Of a stretch of 64,000 bases of DNA, positions 34,937-43,645 are shown piece by piece. How positions within the stretch are numbered: position 1 is the stretch's first letter; each line of letters opens with the position of its first letter. Under the pieces are notes generated by a model that had not been told where the DNA came from, made no database searches, and was given only the letters and a program-made list of their open reading frames with translations. The translations under genes and the position numbers were made by a program. Source of the stretch: PHBD01 sp964578535 (lineage in GTDB: Bacteria > Desulfobacterota > Syntrophia > Syntrophales > PHBD01); NCBI GenBank assembly GCA_964578535.1, contig CAZODI010000017.1, forward strand, positions 1 to 64,000, written 5' to 3'.

Positions 34937-35775
34937 GGACATCGCTGCGGACAAAACTCCTGACCCGGCGGAACCGGATGCAGCGGAGCCGGGGGCCTTT
35001 CCTCAGGGAAGCGCTGTCGGCCCTGCTGCTCCTGTCCGTCGTGGCGGTGATGTCGGCGGCCGCGATCGGTATCTTTTACGGGATCGTGCAGGCGCCCTAT
35101 TTCCATCTCCGGGAGACGGTGGTCCGGGGCTGCAAGGAGATCACCGAGCAGGAGGTGCTGGCGCTGGCGGCTCTCCGGCCCTCCGTGAGCATCCTGGCGG
35201 TGAACCGCGAGAAGCTTGCCCGGCGGGTGAAGCAGAACCCCTGGGTCCGGGAGGTCTCTGTGGGCCTGGAGCTCCCAGACCGAATGGTCATCCGGGTGCA
35301 GGAGAGGACGGTCCGGGCCCTCGTGAAGGGGAAAGACGGGCTGTACCTCATGGACATGGCGGGAAACCTCTTCAAACGGATGGAGAAACACGACGACGTC
35401 GATTTCCCGGTGATCACGGGCTATGAGAATCAAGCCGCCGTGGATGCCGGGTTTCAGAAGGCGGTGGCCTTCCTGAACAGGATGGCGGAGACCAAAACCC
35501 ATCCCAATCTCCAGGACATCGCCAGCGTCCATCTGGATCCGGTGACCGGCCTCTCCGTCGTGACCACATCGGGCCTGTGCCTGAAGCTGGGCTTCGACCA
35601 ATACGATGAGAAGCTGGCCCGCCTCGCCACGGTCATGGCGGACCTGGAGCGCCGGACCGGGCGGCCCCGATACGCGGGGGTGGATCTGGACGATCCGTCG
35701 AAGGTGACGGTGCAGAAGAAGGAAATCCTCGGTCCGGCCGGGAACACCGATCCGGGGAAGCAATTTCGGATGTAA
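34933..35775 (+). CDS. ftsQ: cell division protein FtsQ
   Basis: A 280-residue bitopic protein: a basic cytoplasmic tail, one TM helix (about 29-51) and a POTRA domain (FHLRETVVRGCKEITEQEVLALAAL). The FtsQ beta domain follows (NPWVREVSVGLELPDRMVIRVQER). FtsQ bridges FtsA-FtsZ side proteins and FtsL/B. The GTG start overlaps the murB stop (GTGA). Confidence 0.93.
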   Translation: MRTSLRTKLLTRRNRMQRSRGPFLREALSALLLLSVVAVMSAAAIGIFYGIVQAPYFHLRETVVRGCKEITEQEVLALAALRPSVSILAVNREKLARRVKQNPWVREVSVGLELPDRMVIRVQERTVRALVKGKDGLYLMDMAGNLFKRMEKHDDVDFPVITGYENQAAVDAGFQKAVAFLNRMAETKTHPNLQDIASVHLDPVTGLSVVTTSGLCLKLGFDQYDEKLARLATVMADLERRTGRPRYAGVDLDDPSKVTVQKKEILGPAGNTDPGKQFRM

Positions 35776-35796
35776 CGAAGGAACGGGGTAGAACTC

Positions 35797-37029
35797 ATGG
35801 CAGGAAAAGCGAAATCGGTGATCGTCGGACTGGACATCGGGACAACGAAGACCTGCGCCGTCGTCGGGGAGCTGACGGAGCAGGGGGTGAGCATCATCGG
35901 AATCGGGTCCCACCCGTCGGAGGGCCTTCGCAGGGGTGTGGTGGTGAACATCGAGAGCACCGTCGAGGGAATCCGCCGGGCCGTGGAGGAGGCGGAGCGC
36001 ATCTCCGGCTGCCAGATCCGGTCCGTCTTTGCCGGTGTTGCCGGGGCCCACATCCAGGGGCAGAACAGCCTGGGCATCGTGGCGGTGAAGGGCCGCGAAG
36101 TGGACCAGGACGATGTGAAGCGGGCCATCGAGGCGGCCAAGGCGGTGGCGATCCCCCTGGACCGCGAGATCATCCACACCCTGCCCCAGAGCTACACCGT
36201 GGACACACAGGAGGGGGTCCGGATGCCCGTGGGGATGTCCGGCGTCCGGCTGGAGGCGAAGGTGCACCTGGTCACGGGCTCCGTCGCGTCCATCCAGAAC
36301 GTCGTAAAATCGGTGAACCGCGTGGGCCTCGACATCGAAGGGATCGTCCTGGAGCAGCTCGCGTCCAGCCTGGCCGCCCTCGGAGAGGACGAGAAGGACC
36401 TCGGGGTGGCCCTCCTGGACATCGGCGGCGGCACCACCGACATCGCCGTGTTCACCGAGGGAAGCATCCGCCACACCGCCGTCCTGCCCGTCGGGGGGAG
36501 CTACGTCACCAGCGACATCGCCACGGGCCTCCGGACACCGGCGGCGGAGGCGGAAAAGATCAAGCTCAAGTACGGCTGCGCCTATCCCCCGCTGATCTCC
36601 AAGGATGATACCATCGAGGTGCCCAGCGTGGGCGGCCGGGAGCCCCGGGAGGTCTCCCGGCAGATCCTGGGGCGGATCATCGAGGCGCGGGTGGAGGAGA
36701 TCCTCATGATGGCCCAGAAGGAGATCGTTCGCTCCGGCTACGACGACCACCTGGCGGCGGGCGTCGTTCTAACGGGGGGTACGGCTCTTCTGGAGGGGAT
36801 CACGGAACTGGCGGAGCGCGTGTTCAATGTCCCGGTGCGTCGGGGCTGTCCTCAGGGCGTGGTGGGGCTGGCGGACATCGTCAACAGCCCCCTGTATGCC
36901 ACGGGGGTGGGACTGGTGGTTTTCGGCGGCATGGAGGCAATCAGGCAACAACGGTCTTTCAGGGGGAAGGGTCAGGTGATCGACCGCGCGGTAGACCGGA
37001 TGAAGAGATGGATTCTTGATAACTTTTAG
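35797..37029 (+). CDS. ftsA: cell division protein FtsA
   Basis: A 410-residue actin-like ATPase that tethers FtsZ to the membrane. It contains the phosphate-1 motif VGLDIGTTKTCAVVGE, the SHIP-like QRTIGRVP-type domain 1C (NSLGIVAVKGREV), phosphate-2 LLDIGGGTTDIAVF and adenosine TGGTALLEGI. The last residues, VDRMKRWILDNF, form the amphipathic membrane-targeting helix. ftsZ begins 9 bases later. Confidence 0.96.
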   Translation: MAGKAKSVIVGLDIGTTKTCAVVGELTEQGVSIIGIGSHPSEGLRRGVVVNIESTVEGIRRAVEEAERISGCQIRSVFAGVAGAHIQGQNSLGIVAVKGREVDQDDVKRAIEAAKAVAIPLDREIIHTLPQSYTVDTQEGVRMPVGMSGVRLEAKVHLVTGSVASIQNVVKSVNRVGLDIEGIVLEQLASSLAALGEDEKDLGVALLDIGGGTTDIAVFTEGSIRHTAVLPVGGSYVTSDIATGLRTPAAEAEKIKLKYGCAYPPLISKDDTIEVPSVGGREPREVSRQILGRIIEARVEEILMMAQKEIVRSGYDDHLAAGVVLTGGTALLEGITELAERVFNVPVRRGCPQGVVGLADIVNSPLYATGVGLVVFGGMEAIRQQRSFRGKGQVIDRAVDRMKRWILDNF

Positions 37030-37038
37030 GGGGAGGAA

Positions 37039-38187
37039 ATGTTCGAAATGACAGATTCATTGAGCATGGCCGCGGCAAAAATCAAGGTGGTCGGCGTTGG
37101 AGGCGGCGGGGGGAACGCCATCAACACGATGATCTCCTACAACCTGCAGGGTGTGGATTTCCTGGCCGCCAACACGGACGCCCAGGCTCTTCGGGCGAAT
37201 GCTTCGCCCGTGAAGATCCAGCTTGGATCGGAGGCCACCCGGGGGCTCGGGGCGGGGGCGGATCCCGAGGTGGGGCGCCTGGCGACCATGGAAGTCCGGG
37301 ATGAGATGTACCGCCACCTGGAAGGGGCGGACATGGTCTTCATCACCGCCGGTCTCGGTGGCGGGACCGGGACGGGCGGCGCGCCCATCGTGGCGGACAT
37401 CGCCCGGGAACTGGGCGCCCTGACCGTCGCCGTCGTGACCAAGCCCTTCCAGTTCGAGGGGAAAAAGCGGACGTCCCAGGCGGATGACGGGATCGCAGAA
37501 CTCCGGAAGATCGTGGACACCCTCATCGTCGTCCCGAACCAGAGGCTGCTCAGCCTCGGCGGGCGCGGACTCTCCATCCCCGACGCCTTCAAGAAGGCCG
37601 ACGAGATTCTCTACAACGCCGTCAAGGGGATCTCCGATCTCATCACCGTTCCGGGCCTCATCAACCTGGATTTCGCCGACGTGAAGAACATCATGTCCGG
37701 GATGGGAATGGCCCTCATGGGAACGGGGACGGCCAGCGGGGAAAGCCGGGCGGTGGAGGCGGCCCAGAAGGCCATCTCGTCGCCGCTCCTGGAGGACAAC
37801 ACGATCCAGGGCGCCCAGGGAATCCTGCTGAACATCACCGGAAGCCCGGACATCACCCTCTTCGAGGTGAACGAGGCATCCACCCTGATCCAGACGGAGG
37901 CCCACGAGGACGCCAACATCATCTTCGGGATCGTCATCGACGAGAACCTGAGGGACGAGATCCGGATCACCCTCATCGCCACCGGGTTCGACGGATCCCT
38001 CGGGAAAAAGCGGCTGCCCCTCTCGGGAATCAACCTGGGCACCACGGCGGGCGAGGATCCCCTCCTGGTGCCGGCGTGGAAGCGGAAGCAGGTTCCCCTG
38101 GAGAGCATGAAGGTGGTGAAGCTCGGCCTGATTGACGACAACGACGACCTGGAGCGGCCGGCCTTCCTGAGGCGGCAGGCGGACTGA
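37039..38187 (+). CDS. ftsZ: cell division protein FtsZ
   Basis: A 382-residue tubulin-like GTPase. It shows GGGGGNAINTMI near residue 20, the tubulin signature GGGTGTGGAP, the T7 loop region NLDFADVKNIMS and a C-terminal domain. The very end, DDLERPAFLRRQAD, is the conserved C-terminal peptide that binds FtsA and other partners. The linker before it is short. This is the last gene of the dcw operon. Confidence 0.98.
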   Translation: MFEMTDSLSMAAAKIKVVGVGGGGGNAINTMISYNLQGVDFLAANTDAQALRANASPVKIQLGSEATRGLGAGADPEVGRLATMEVRDEMYRHLEGADMVFITAGLGGGTGTGGAPIVADIARELGALTVAVVTKPFQFEGKKRTSQADDGIAELRKIVDTLIVVPNQRLLSLGGRGLSIPDAFKKADEILYNAVKGISDLITVPGLINLDFADVKNIMSGMGMALMGTGTASGESRAVEAAQKAISSPLLEDNTIQGAQGILLNITGSPDITLFEVNEASTLIQTEAHEDANIIFGIVIDENLRDEIRITLIATGFDGSLGKKRLPLSGINLGTTAGEDPLLVPAWKRKQVPLESMKVVKLGLIDDNDDLERPAFLRRQAD

Positions 38188-38209
38188 AAAACAGGAGGAC
38201 ATTCCCCCT

Positions 38210-38259
38210 CCGGGTTTTGAGTTCCCCGGGACAATCTGGTACAAGGGAACGGAACCCGG
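38210..38259 (+). promoter_or_regulatory. two-part hairpin between ftsZ and the radical SAM gene
   Basis: Nested arms CCGGGTT/AACCCGG (38210-38216 and 38253-38259) and GTTCCC/GGGAAC (38221-38226 and 38245-38250) form a strong stem that ends one base before the next ATG. There is no T run, so it is not a classical terminator. It would bury the weak ribosome site (AAGGGAACGG) of the radical SAM gene. Confidence 0.6.
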
Positions 38260-38260
38260 T

Positions 38261-39988
38261 ATGAACTCCTGGACGCTGAAACAGAAATACGCCCGTCTGA
38301 CCGACGGCGAGGAAGGGGCGATCCGAAAGGCCTGGACGGAGGCGGCCACCGTCTGCCTGGCCTACCCCAACGCCTACCGGACGGGCATGTCGAACCTGGG
38401 ATACCAGGTTGTCTATGCGCTTCTGAACGAGCGCCCGGACTGGATCTGCGAGCGGACATTTCTTCCCGACCCCGGGGACGAGGGCTTCTTCTCCCCGGGG
38501 TCCATCCCCCTTTTCAGCCTGGAGTCGCAGCGCCCCCTCGCGGATTTCGACCTCCTGGCCTTTTCCGTCTCCTTCGAGAACGACTACCCCAACATCCTCT
38601 CGATCCTTGAAATGGCGCGGATCCCCCTTTCCGCTTCCCAGCGGGGAGACCGGGATCCCCTCGTCATCGGGGGAGGGGTCGCCCTCACCCTCAACCCGGA
38701 GCCGCTGGCGCCGTTCTTCGACCTGTTCCTCCTCGGGGAGGGGGAGGAGATGCTCCGGGAGTTCATGGATGCCTACGGGGAGGCCCGGCACAATCGCCTG
38801 TCCCGGGAGGAGACCCTCCGGAAGATCCAGGAGGAGATCCCCGGGGCCTATGTGCCCTCCCTCTGGCGGGTCCGTTACGGCCCCGATTCCCGGATCGAGG
38901 CGGCGGAGCCCGTTCACTCCGGTTATCCCGGCCGCGTGACCGTGCGGCGGGTCCGGGACATCAGCCGGTTCGCCACGGAGCAGGTCATCTCCACCGCCGG
39001 GACGGAGTTCGGGGAGATGTTCCTCACCGAGGTGAGCCGGGGCTGCGGCCGGGGCTGCCGATTCTGCGCCGCCGGATATCTCTACCGTCCGCCGCGCTTT
39101 CGATCGGCCGAAACGCTGTTGCCCTCCATCGAGCGGGGCATCGCGCAGGGCCGGAAGATCGGACTCCTGGGGACCGCCGTTTCGGACCACCCGGACCTGC
39201 GGTTTCTCTGCCGGGCGATCCTGGAGCGGGGCGGACGCGCGGCGATCGGCTCCCTCCGCCTGGACCGCCTGGACGGGGAGATGGCGGACCTCCTGGCAAG
39301 GTCCGGGGTGGAGACGGTCTCCCTGGCACCGGAGGCGGGGACACAGCGGCTGCGGAACGTGATCCGGAAGGGCATCGACGAGGATCAGGTCCTGGAGGCC
39401 GCGGAGGCGCTCATCGCCCGGGGCATCTCCAACCTCCGCCTCTACTTCATGACGGGCCTTCCCACCGAGACGGACGAGGACATCGAGGGAATCATCGCGC
39501 TGACCCGGGCGGTGCAGCACCGTGCCCTGGCGTCTACCCGGGGAAAGCGGTCGTTCCGCCGCCTCACCCTGAGCCTCAACCAGTTCATCCCCAAGCCGGC
39601 GACGCCCTTTCAGTGGCATCCCCTGGAAGACGTCAAGTCCGTCCAGCAGCGGATCCGGCGCATCGTCCAGGCCTTCCGCCGCGAGCGGTCGGTGACGGTC
39701 CTCTCGGACCTGCCGAAGTGGAACTACGTCCAGGCCCTCCTGTCCCTCGGGGACCGCCGTGTCGCGGACATTCTCCTCATGGTCCACCGCTCCGGCGGCA
39801 ACTGGACGGAGTCGCTGAAGGCGGTGAACGTCAACCCGGATTTCTACGTCTACCGCCGGAAGGAACCCGACGAGATCCTGCCCTGGGGCTTCATCGACCA
39901 CGGCGTTTCCGGGGACCTGCTCCGGAGGGAGTACCGGGATGCCCTGGCGGGATGGACGCCCCCGGAAGGGTGGGGGGCGGCGGAATGA
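38261..39988 (+). CDS. radical SAM protein with B12-binding-like N-terminal domain
   Basis: A 575-residue protein. The first part (about 25-150) has a Rossmann-like cobalamin-binding-type pattern (YPNAYRTGMSNLGYQVVYALLN, then VIGGGVALTLNPEPLAPFFD). The radical SAM core follows, with the Fe-S motif CGRGCRFC (CxxxCxxC) followed by AAGYLYRPPR near residue 260. This matches the TIGR03960-type family, in which a partner small subunit (TIGR03936) is often fused or adjacent. Here no such partner follows. The natural substrate is unknown. The stop overlaps the EamA ATG (ATGA). Confidence 0.85.
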   Translation: MNSWTLKQKYARLTDGEEGAIRKAWTEAATVCLAYPNAYRTGMSNLGYQVVYALLNERPDWICERTFLPDPGDEGFFSPGSIPLFSLESQRPLADFDLLAFSVSFENDYPNILSILEMARIPLSASQRGDRDPLVIGGGVALTLNPEPLAPFFDLFLLGEGEEMLREFMDAYGEARHNRLSREETLRKIQEEIPGAYVPSLWRVRYGPDSRIEAAEPVHSGYPGRVTVRRVRDISRFATEQVISTAGTEFGEMFLTEVSRGCGRGCRFCAAGYLYRPPRFRSAETLLPSIERGIAQGRKIGLLGTAVSDHPDLRFLCRAILERGGRAAIGSLRLDRLDGEMADLLARSGVETVSLAPEAGTQRLRNVIRKGIDEDQVLEAAEALIARGISNLRLYFMTGLPTETDEDIEGIIALTRAVQHRALASTRGKRSFRRLTLSLNQFIPKPATPFQWHPLEDVKSVQQRIRRIVQAFRRERSVTVLSDLPKWNYVQALLSLGDRRVADILLMVHRSGGNWTESLKAVNVNPDFYVYRRKEPDEILPWGFIDHGVSGDLLRREYRDALAGWTPPEGWGAAE

Positions 39989-40938
39989 CGGATCCGCGAC
40001 AGGCGCCTGCCGCGACCGGGGGGGTTTATCTCCGGCTCTTCCTGACGGCCGTCCTGTGGGGCGGGACCTTCGTCGCCGCTCGCGTCGCCGCCCGGGAGGC
40101 GGGTCCCTTTGCCGGGTCGTTCCTGCGTTTCTTTGCCGCCTGTCTTCTCCTGGTGCCGCTGGTTCTCCGCCGGGAGGGGTTGCGGATCCGTCTCCAGGGC
40201 CGCCAGATCTTCTGGATCGCCCTCCTGGGCCTGACGGGGGTCTTCGGCTACAACTTCTTTTTCTTCCAGGGCCTCAAGACCGTGACCGCCAGCCGGGCGT
40301 CCCTCATCGTGGCGAACAACCCGGTCTTCATCGCCCTTTTCGCGGCGCTTTTTTTTCGTGAGCGAATGACCGGCCTCCGGCTGGCGGGGATCTTCCTGTC
40401 CCTGGCCGGGGCCGTCACGGTCATTACCCGGGGGAATCCGGCAGAGATCTTCCATGGGGGGATCGGAATCGGAGAGCTTTGCATCCTCGGGTGCGTGGCA
40501 AGCTGGGTGGCCTATTCGCTCATCGGGAAGGTCGCCATGGATGGGATGAGCCCCCTCCTTGCGGTAGCGGCCTCCTGCGTCGCGGGGATGCTCTTTCTCC
40601 TCCCGCCGGCGGTTGCGGAGGGCATGCTCCGGCAGGCGCCGGGCTACGGCTGGGCAACCTGGGCCGGCATCGCCTACCTGGGGGTGTTCGGGACGGTTCT
40701 CGGCTTTCTCTGGTACTACGAGGGGATTCGGGCGATCGGGCCTTCCCGGGCGGGGATCTTCATCAACTTCGTCCCCGTCAGCGGTGTCCTGTTGGGCTGG
40801 CTGATCCTGGGCGAGACCATCGACCTGTCGCTCCTGGTCGGGGCCGTCCTGGTCGTCGGGGGCGTGGCCCTCGTGAACCGCACCCCGCCGGTTACCAGGG
40901 AAGATCGCCCAGCCCCTCAAGGAACGCCAGGCAGTTGA
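39985..40938 (+). CDS. EamA/DMT-superfamily transporter
   Basis: A 317-residue membrane protein with ten hydrophobic segments arranged as two EamA repeats (LFLTAVLWGGTFVAARVA in the first, GELCILGCVASWVAYSLI in the second). Such drug/metabolite transporters usually export amino acids, nucleosides or metabolites; the substrate cannot be told. It is coupled to the radical SAM gene by an ATGA overlap. Its last 47 bases overlap the convergent HDAC-like gene. Confidence 0.9.
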   Translation: MTDPRQAPAATGGVYLRLFLTAVLWGGTFVAARVAAREAGPFAGSFLRFFAACLLLVPLVLRREGLRIRLQGRQIFWIALLGLTGVFGYNFFFFQGLKTVTASRASLIVANNPVFIALFAALFFRERMTGLRLAGIFLSLAGAVTVITRGNPAEIFHGGIGIGELCILGCVASWVAYSLIGKVAMDGMSPLLAVAASCVAGMLFLLPPAVAEGMLRQAPGYGWATWAGIAYLGVFGTVLGFLWYYEGIRAIGPSRAGIFINFVPVSGVLLGWLILGETIDLSLLVGAVLVVGGVALVNRTPPVTREDRPAPQGTPGS

Positions 40939-41644
40939 TCCCCAGGACGCGGTGGTTGTATCCGCCCTCCAGGACGGCGAAGCAGCCGGCGCCGCAGTCG
41001 AGAGCCGCCTCCTGGACCATCCTCCCGATCTCCCGGTAGTCCTCCGGGGCCAGGACGCCGCCCCAGTCTCCCTTCCCGTAGTCGAACCCGGCGGACACGG
41101 CGATCAGGTCCACCCCTTCCGAGGGGAGGGCCTCCTCCACCTGCCGCAGGTAGTCCGAAGCCCGGGAGGCGGAAGGATTGACGATGGTCGTGTAGCCCGA
41201 CGAGCCGAGGATGTTGACCGTTCCGTCTCCGAAGTGGAGGTCGATGTCCAGGATGAAGGCCCGCTCAATCCGCTCCTCCCGTTTGAGTTTCGCCACTGCC
41301 ACGGCCATGTTGTTGAAGTAGCAGAAGCCCCAGGAGCGGCCGGCCGAAGCGTGGTGTCCCGGCGGGCGGACCAGTGCGAACGCCGGCTCCTCCAGCCCGA
41401 TCATGGCCGCCTGGACGGTTGCGCCGGCGGCGAGGGCCGCCAGGTCATAGAGGCCATAGGAGCCAACATGGTGGATGTGGGTGTCCGTGTGGACGGCGGC
41501 GATGTCCGCCTCCGCGGCGGGCTCGGCCCGGAGGAAGTCCACCCGGCCCTCGAGGACGTTGACGATCGATTCCAGCCGGCCCGGCTCCGCCGCCGGGTCG
41601 GAGGTGTAGGTCTGGTAGAAGTCTTCGTGGAAGATGACGTTCAC
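40892..41644 (-). CDS. histone-deacetylase-like (AcuC/HDAC family) hydrolase
   Basis: A 250-residue zinc amidohydrolase, shorter than the roughly 340-residue AcuC proteins. It has the catalytic His pair in RPPGHHASAG, zinc ligands in DIDLHFGDGT and a Tyr in LEGGYN. GTG 41644 is the start (AAGGAGA at ideal spacing). Bacterial members deacetylate small acetyl-polyamines, acetoin-pathway proteins or other acyl-amides; the substrate here is unknown. The start overlaps the upstream TfoX-N gene stop (GTGA). Confidence 0.9.
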   Translation of the reverse strand: MNVIFHEDFYQTYTSDPAAEPGRLESIVNVLEGRVDFLRAEPAAEADIAAVHTDTHIHHVGSYGLYDLAALAAGATVQAAMIGLEEPAFALVRPPGHHASAGRSWGFCYFNNMAVAVAKLKREERIERAFILDIDLHFGDGTVNILGSSGYTTIVNPSASRASDYLRQVEEALPSEGVDLIAVSAGFDYGKGDWGGVLAPEDYREIGRMVQEAALDCGAGCFAVLEGGYNHRVLGINCLAFLEGLGDLPW

Positions 41645-41988
41645 GGGGTCTCCTTTCCCGGTTTGGCCGGCAGCGTCCGGACGAAGGCCCGCGCTTTCGC
41701 GAGCCAGGCCTTGAGGTCTTTGTCTTTCTCGACCCCCCGGGGGCCCACCATGACCCAGCCCGCCATGGGCCTCCCGGTCACGTCGAAGGGCCGCGTGTGA
41801 GGCGCGTCCAGGGCCTCCTGGAACCCATCGAGCCCCACCCGGACGACCAGGGAATCCTTCCAGATGCCGCACATCATGTTGCCCTTCAGGAGGAAGCAGA
41901 CCCCGCCGAACATCCTCTTCGCCGACAGGTCCTTCCATCGGTCGACAACGACCCGGATACGCTCCTCCAGCACCTTGTCATACGCCAT
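41641..41988 (-). CDS. TfoX N-terminal-domain protein
   Basis: A 115-residue small protein matching the TfoX/Sxy N-terminal domain (KDLSAKRMFGGVCFLLKGNMMCGIW, then DVTGRPMAGWVMV). Stand-alone forms like this lack the C-terminal helix-hairpin region of the competence regulator and have no proven function. The start is ATG 41988, as upstream codons lack family similarity. It is translationally coupled to the HDAC-like gene. Confidence 0.87.
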   Translation of the reverse strand: MAYDKVLEERIRVVVDRWKDLSAKRMFGGVCFLLKGNMMCGIWKDSLVVRVGLDGFQEALDAPHTRPFDVTGRPMAGWVMVGPRGVEKDKDLKAWLAKARAFVRTLPAKPGKETP

Positions 41989-42132
41989 GGTCAGCCTTTT
42001 CCTTTCTCCCGGGACCGTGGGACCGGTTTCGGGAATGCCGGGTTCCACCTGTTCCCCTGTTTATCCTTGACACCGGGGTTGACTCTACCGGAAAATCCGT
42101 TGCGGAAAAATACCCGAAAAGGCGTACGCATC

Positions 42133-42345
42133 ATGAAACAGCGCGAAATCACGTCAACGGACCGCTTCCTGGCGGGGATCTGCGCCTCCTGCCCGGTCTG
42201 CCGCCGTGCCCGGAAGACCCAGGCCGGAGCGGCGTATTCCTTTGTCAGGACCATCGAGGCTGGGGCCTGCCCCTTCTGCCAGGCCTACGAGCGGGTCCAC
42301 GGCCGCAAGGCCCATGAGCCGGTTCCCGGGCGATCCGGGAAGTAA
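42133..42345 (+). CDS. small Cys-rich hypothetical protein
   Basis: A 70-residue protein with two Cys-pair motifs, CASCPVCRRARK and CPFCQAYERVHG, which look like one zinc-ribbon (C-x2-C ... C-x2-C). Positively charged residues are frequent, so nucleic acid binding is possible. It stands alone on the plus strand between minus-strand genes. No family is recognised. Confidence 0.6.
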   Translation: MKQREITSTDRFLAGICASCPVCRRARKTQAGAAYSFVRTIEAGACPFCQAYERVHGRKAHEPVPGRSGK

Positions 42346-42383
42346 CGGCTCCGGGAGCGAGCGGAGACCGGAAGGACTCCGGT

Positions 42384-42770
42384 TTATCCCGGCAGCGGGA
42401 GCATCATGCGGATCGTCAGGGTCCCCTGGGCCAGGCCGCCGATCAGGAGCAGCCAGAGGATGAGCCTGGAGGTGGCGGTGTCAAACTCCGGCCGGCCTTT
42501 CGCCAGGAAATAGTGGTGAATGGCGAAGGCGAAGATCCCGCCGGCGCTGACGACCAGGGAGAGAACAAGCCCCGCGGCGGCCCCCCGCTCCACGAGCACC
42601 AGCCCATAGAGGCCCGCCAGCCAGAGGGGGAGGTGGATCCAGAGGAAGCCCGCGAGTCCCCCGGGGAGGCGGAACAGCTCCCACTCCTTCCAGTAGGCCG
42701 AGTCCATTTCGTGCAGGATCAGAAGCGTCAGGTTCACCAGGTAGAGCCAGGAGAGAATCTGCTGTTCCAT
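42384..42770 (-). CDS. small integral membrane protein (DUF6713-like)
   Basis: A 128-residue protein with four predicted TM helices (about 7-20, 41-62, 66-90 and 103-122). The conserved LHEMDSAYWKEWELF at 19-33 and AIHHYFLAKGRPEFDT are typical of a small widespread family of unknown role. I name DUF6713 from memory of the HEMDSAYWKEWE motif; the assignment is tentative. Confidence 0.75.
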   Translation of the reverse strand: MEQQILSWLYLVNLTLLILHEMDSAYWKEWELFRLPGGLAGFLWIHLPLWLAGLYGLVLVERGAAAGLVLSLVVSAGGIFAFAIHHYFLAKGRPEFDTATSRLILWLLLIGGLAQGTLTIRMMLPLPG

Positions 42771-42834
42771 GCGGGCTCCTTTCGGGTTTTCCCTGCCGTC
42801 CCGGGGGAACCCGGAAGCGGAGGAGGATGGGGTC

Positions 42835-43263
42835 CTAGAGGTGGTGGATGTCGATCTCTCCCCATTTCTCCCGGAGATACCCGGCGACGAGACGGCGGTG
42901 GCAGTCTTCGGGTTTCGCCTCGCTGCAGAGGAGGCACCCGCCGTCCAGGAGGTCCCGGGGCAGCGTATCCTCGATCCGCCGGGAGGCCAGGAGGGCGAGG
43001 AAATCCCGCTCCCAGGAGCCCCGATCGCCCTTCCGGCCCGCTTCCATGATCTCCGCCGTCGGTGCCAGCTCGGGCAGATGGACATAGTCGAGGCCGCAGA
43101 TCTCCTTCAGGAAGAACTCGATGTCTCCCTTCTTCGTGAAGCCCGCCAGCTGGGAGGTGTTGTTCAGGCGGACGTCCACGACCCGCTTCAGGCCGGGCCG
43201 GCGGAGGAGGGTGAAGAACTTCCGGGCGTCTTTCTTCGTGAAGCCGATGGTGAAGAGGATCAT
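42835..43263 (-). CDS. DUF488 family protein
   Basis: A 142-residue protein with the DUF488 hallmarks: an N-terminal FTIGFTKK, VVDVRLNN and the C-terminal CLLCSEAKPEDCHRRLVAGYL. In this family the two Cys and the His may bind metal or act catalytically, but the role is unproven. It sits in a row of small minus-strand genes with no obvious functional theme. Confidence 0.88.
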   Translation of the reverse strand: MILFTIGFTKKDARKFFTLLRRPGLKRVVDVRLNNTSQLAGFTKKGDIEFFLKEICGLDYVHLPELAPTAEIMEAGRKGDRGSWERDFLALLASRRIEDTLPRDLLDGGCLLCSEAKPEDCHRRLVAGYLREKWGEIDIHHL

Positions 43264-43333
43264 GATTTTTCGCCTTTCTGTTCCTTGCGTGTCGCTCTTC
43301 CGCCGGTAGCGGAACTCCCGCCGTCCCGGGCGG

Positions 43334-43645
43334 TCAGTCCCGGTCCGGAATCTCCATTTCCAGGATGGCCGAGCTGAGGGACTTCCCGTGGAGGTCGAGG
43401 GCCAGCGTCCGCGTTACGCCGCCGGAGAGGGCGTTGCGCATCACGAAGTTGAGGGCGCCGACGTTGGGGAGGGCATAACGGACGACCTCCCCCTCGACGA
43501 TCCCGGTGAAGAAGGCCTTGACACGCTCGGCCGTGACATGCCGTTCAAGCCGCGGATAGTCGGCCGGGTCGTACGCGATGACCGAAATGTTTGCCGTGTT
43601 GCCCTTGTCTCCCGTGCGGGAGTGGGCGATTTCTCTCAGTTTCAT
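43334..43645 (-). CDS. AtuA-like small subunit (ferredoxin-fold domain)
   Basis: A 103-residue protein starting MKLREIAHSRTGDKGNTANISVI, the conserved beginning of the small domain found fused or adjacent to AtuA/DUF1446 proteins. Its ATG follows directly after the stop of the large AtuA-like gene, so both form one functional unit. Confidence 0.82.
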   Translation of the reverse strand: MKLREIAHSRTGDKGNTANISVIAYDPADYPRLERHVTAERVKAFFTGIVEGEVVRYALPNVGALNFVMRNALSGGVTRTLALDLHGKSLSSAILEMEIPDRD

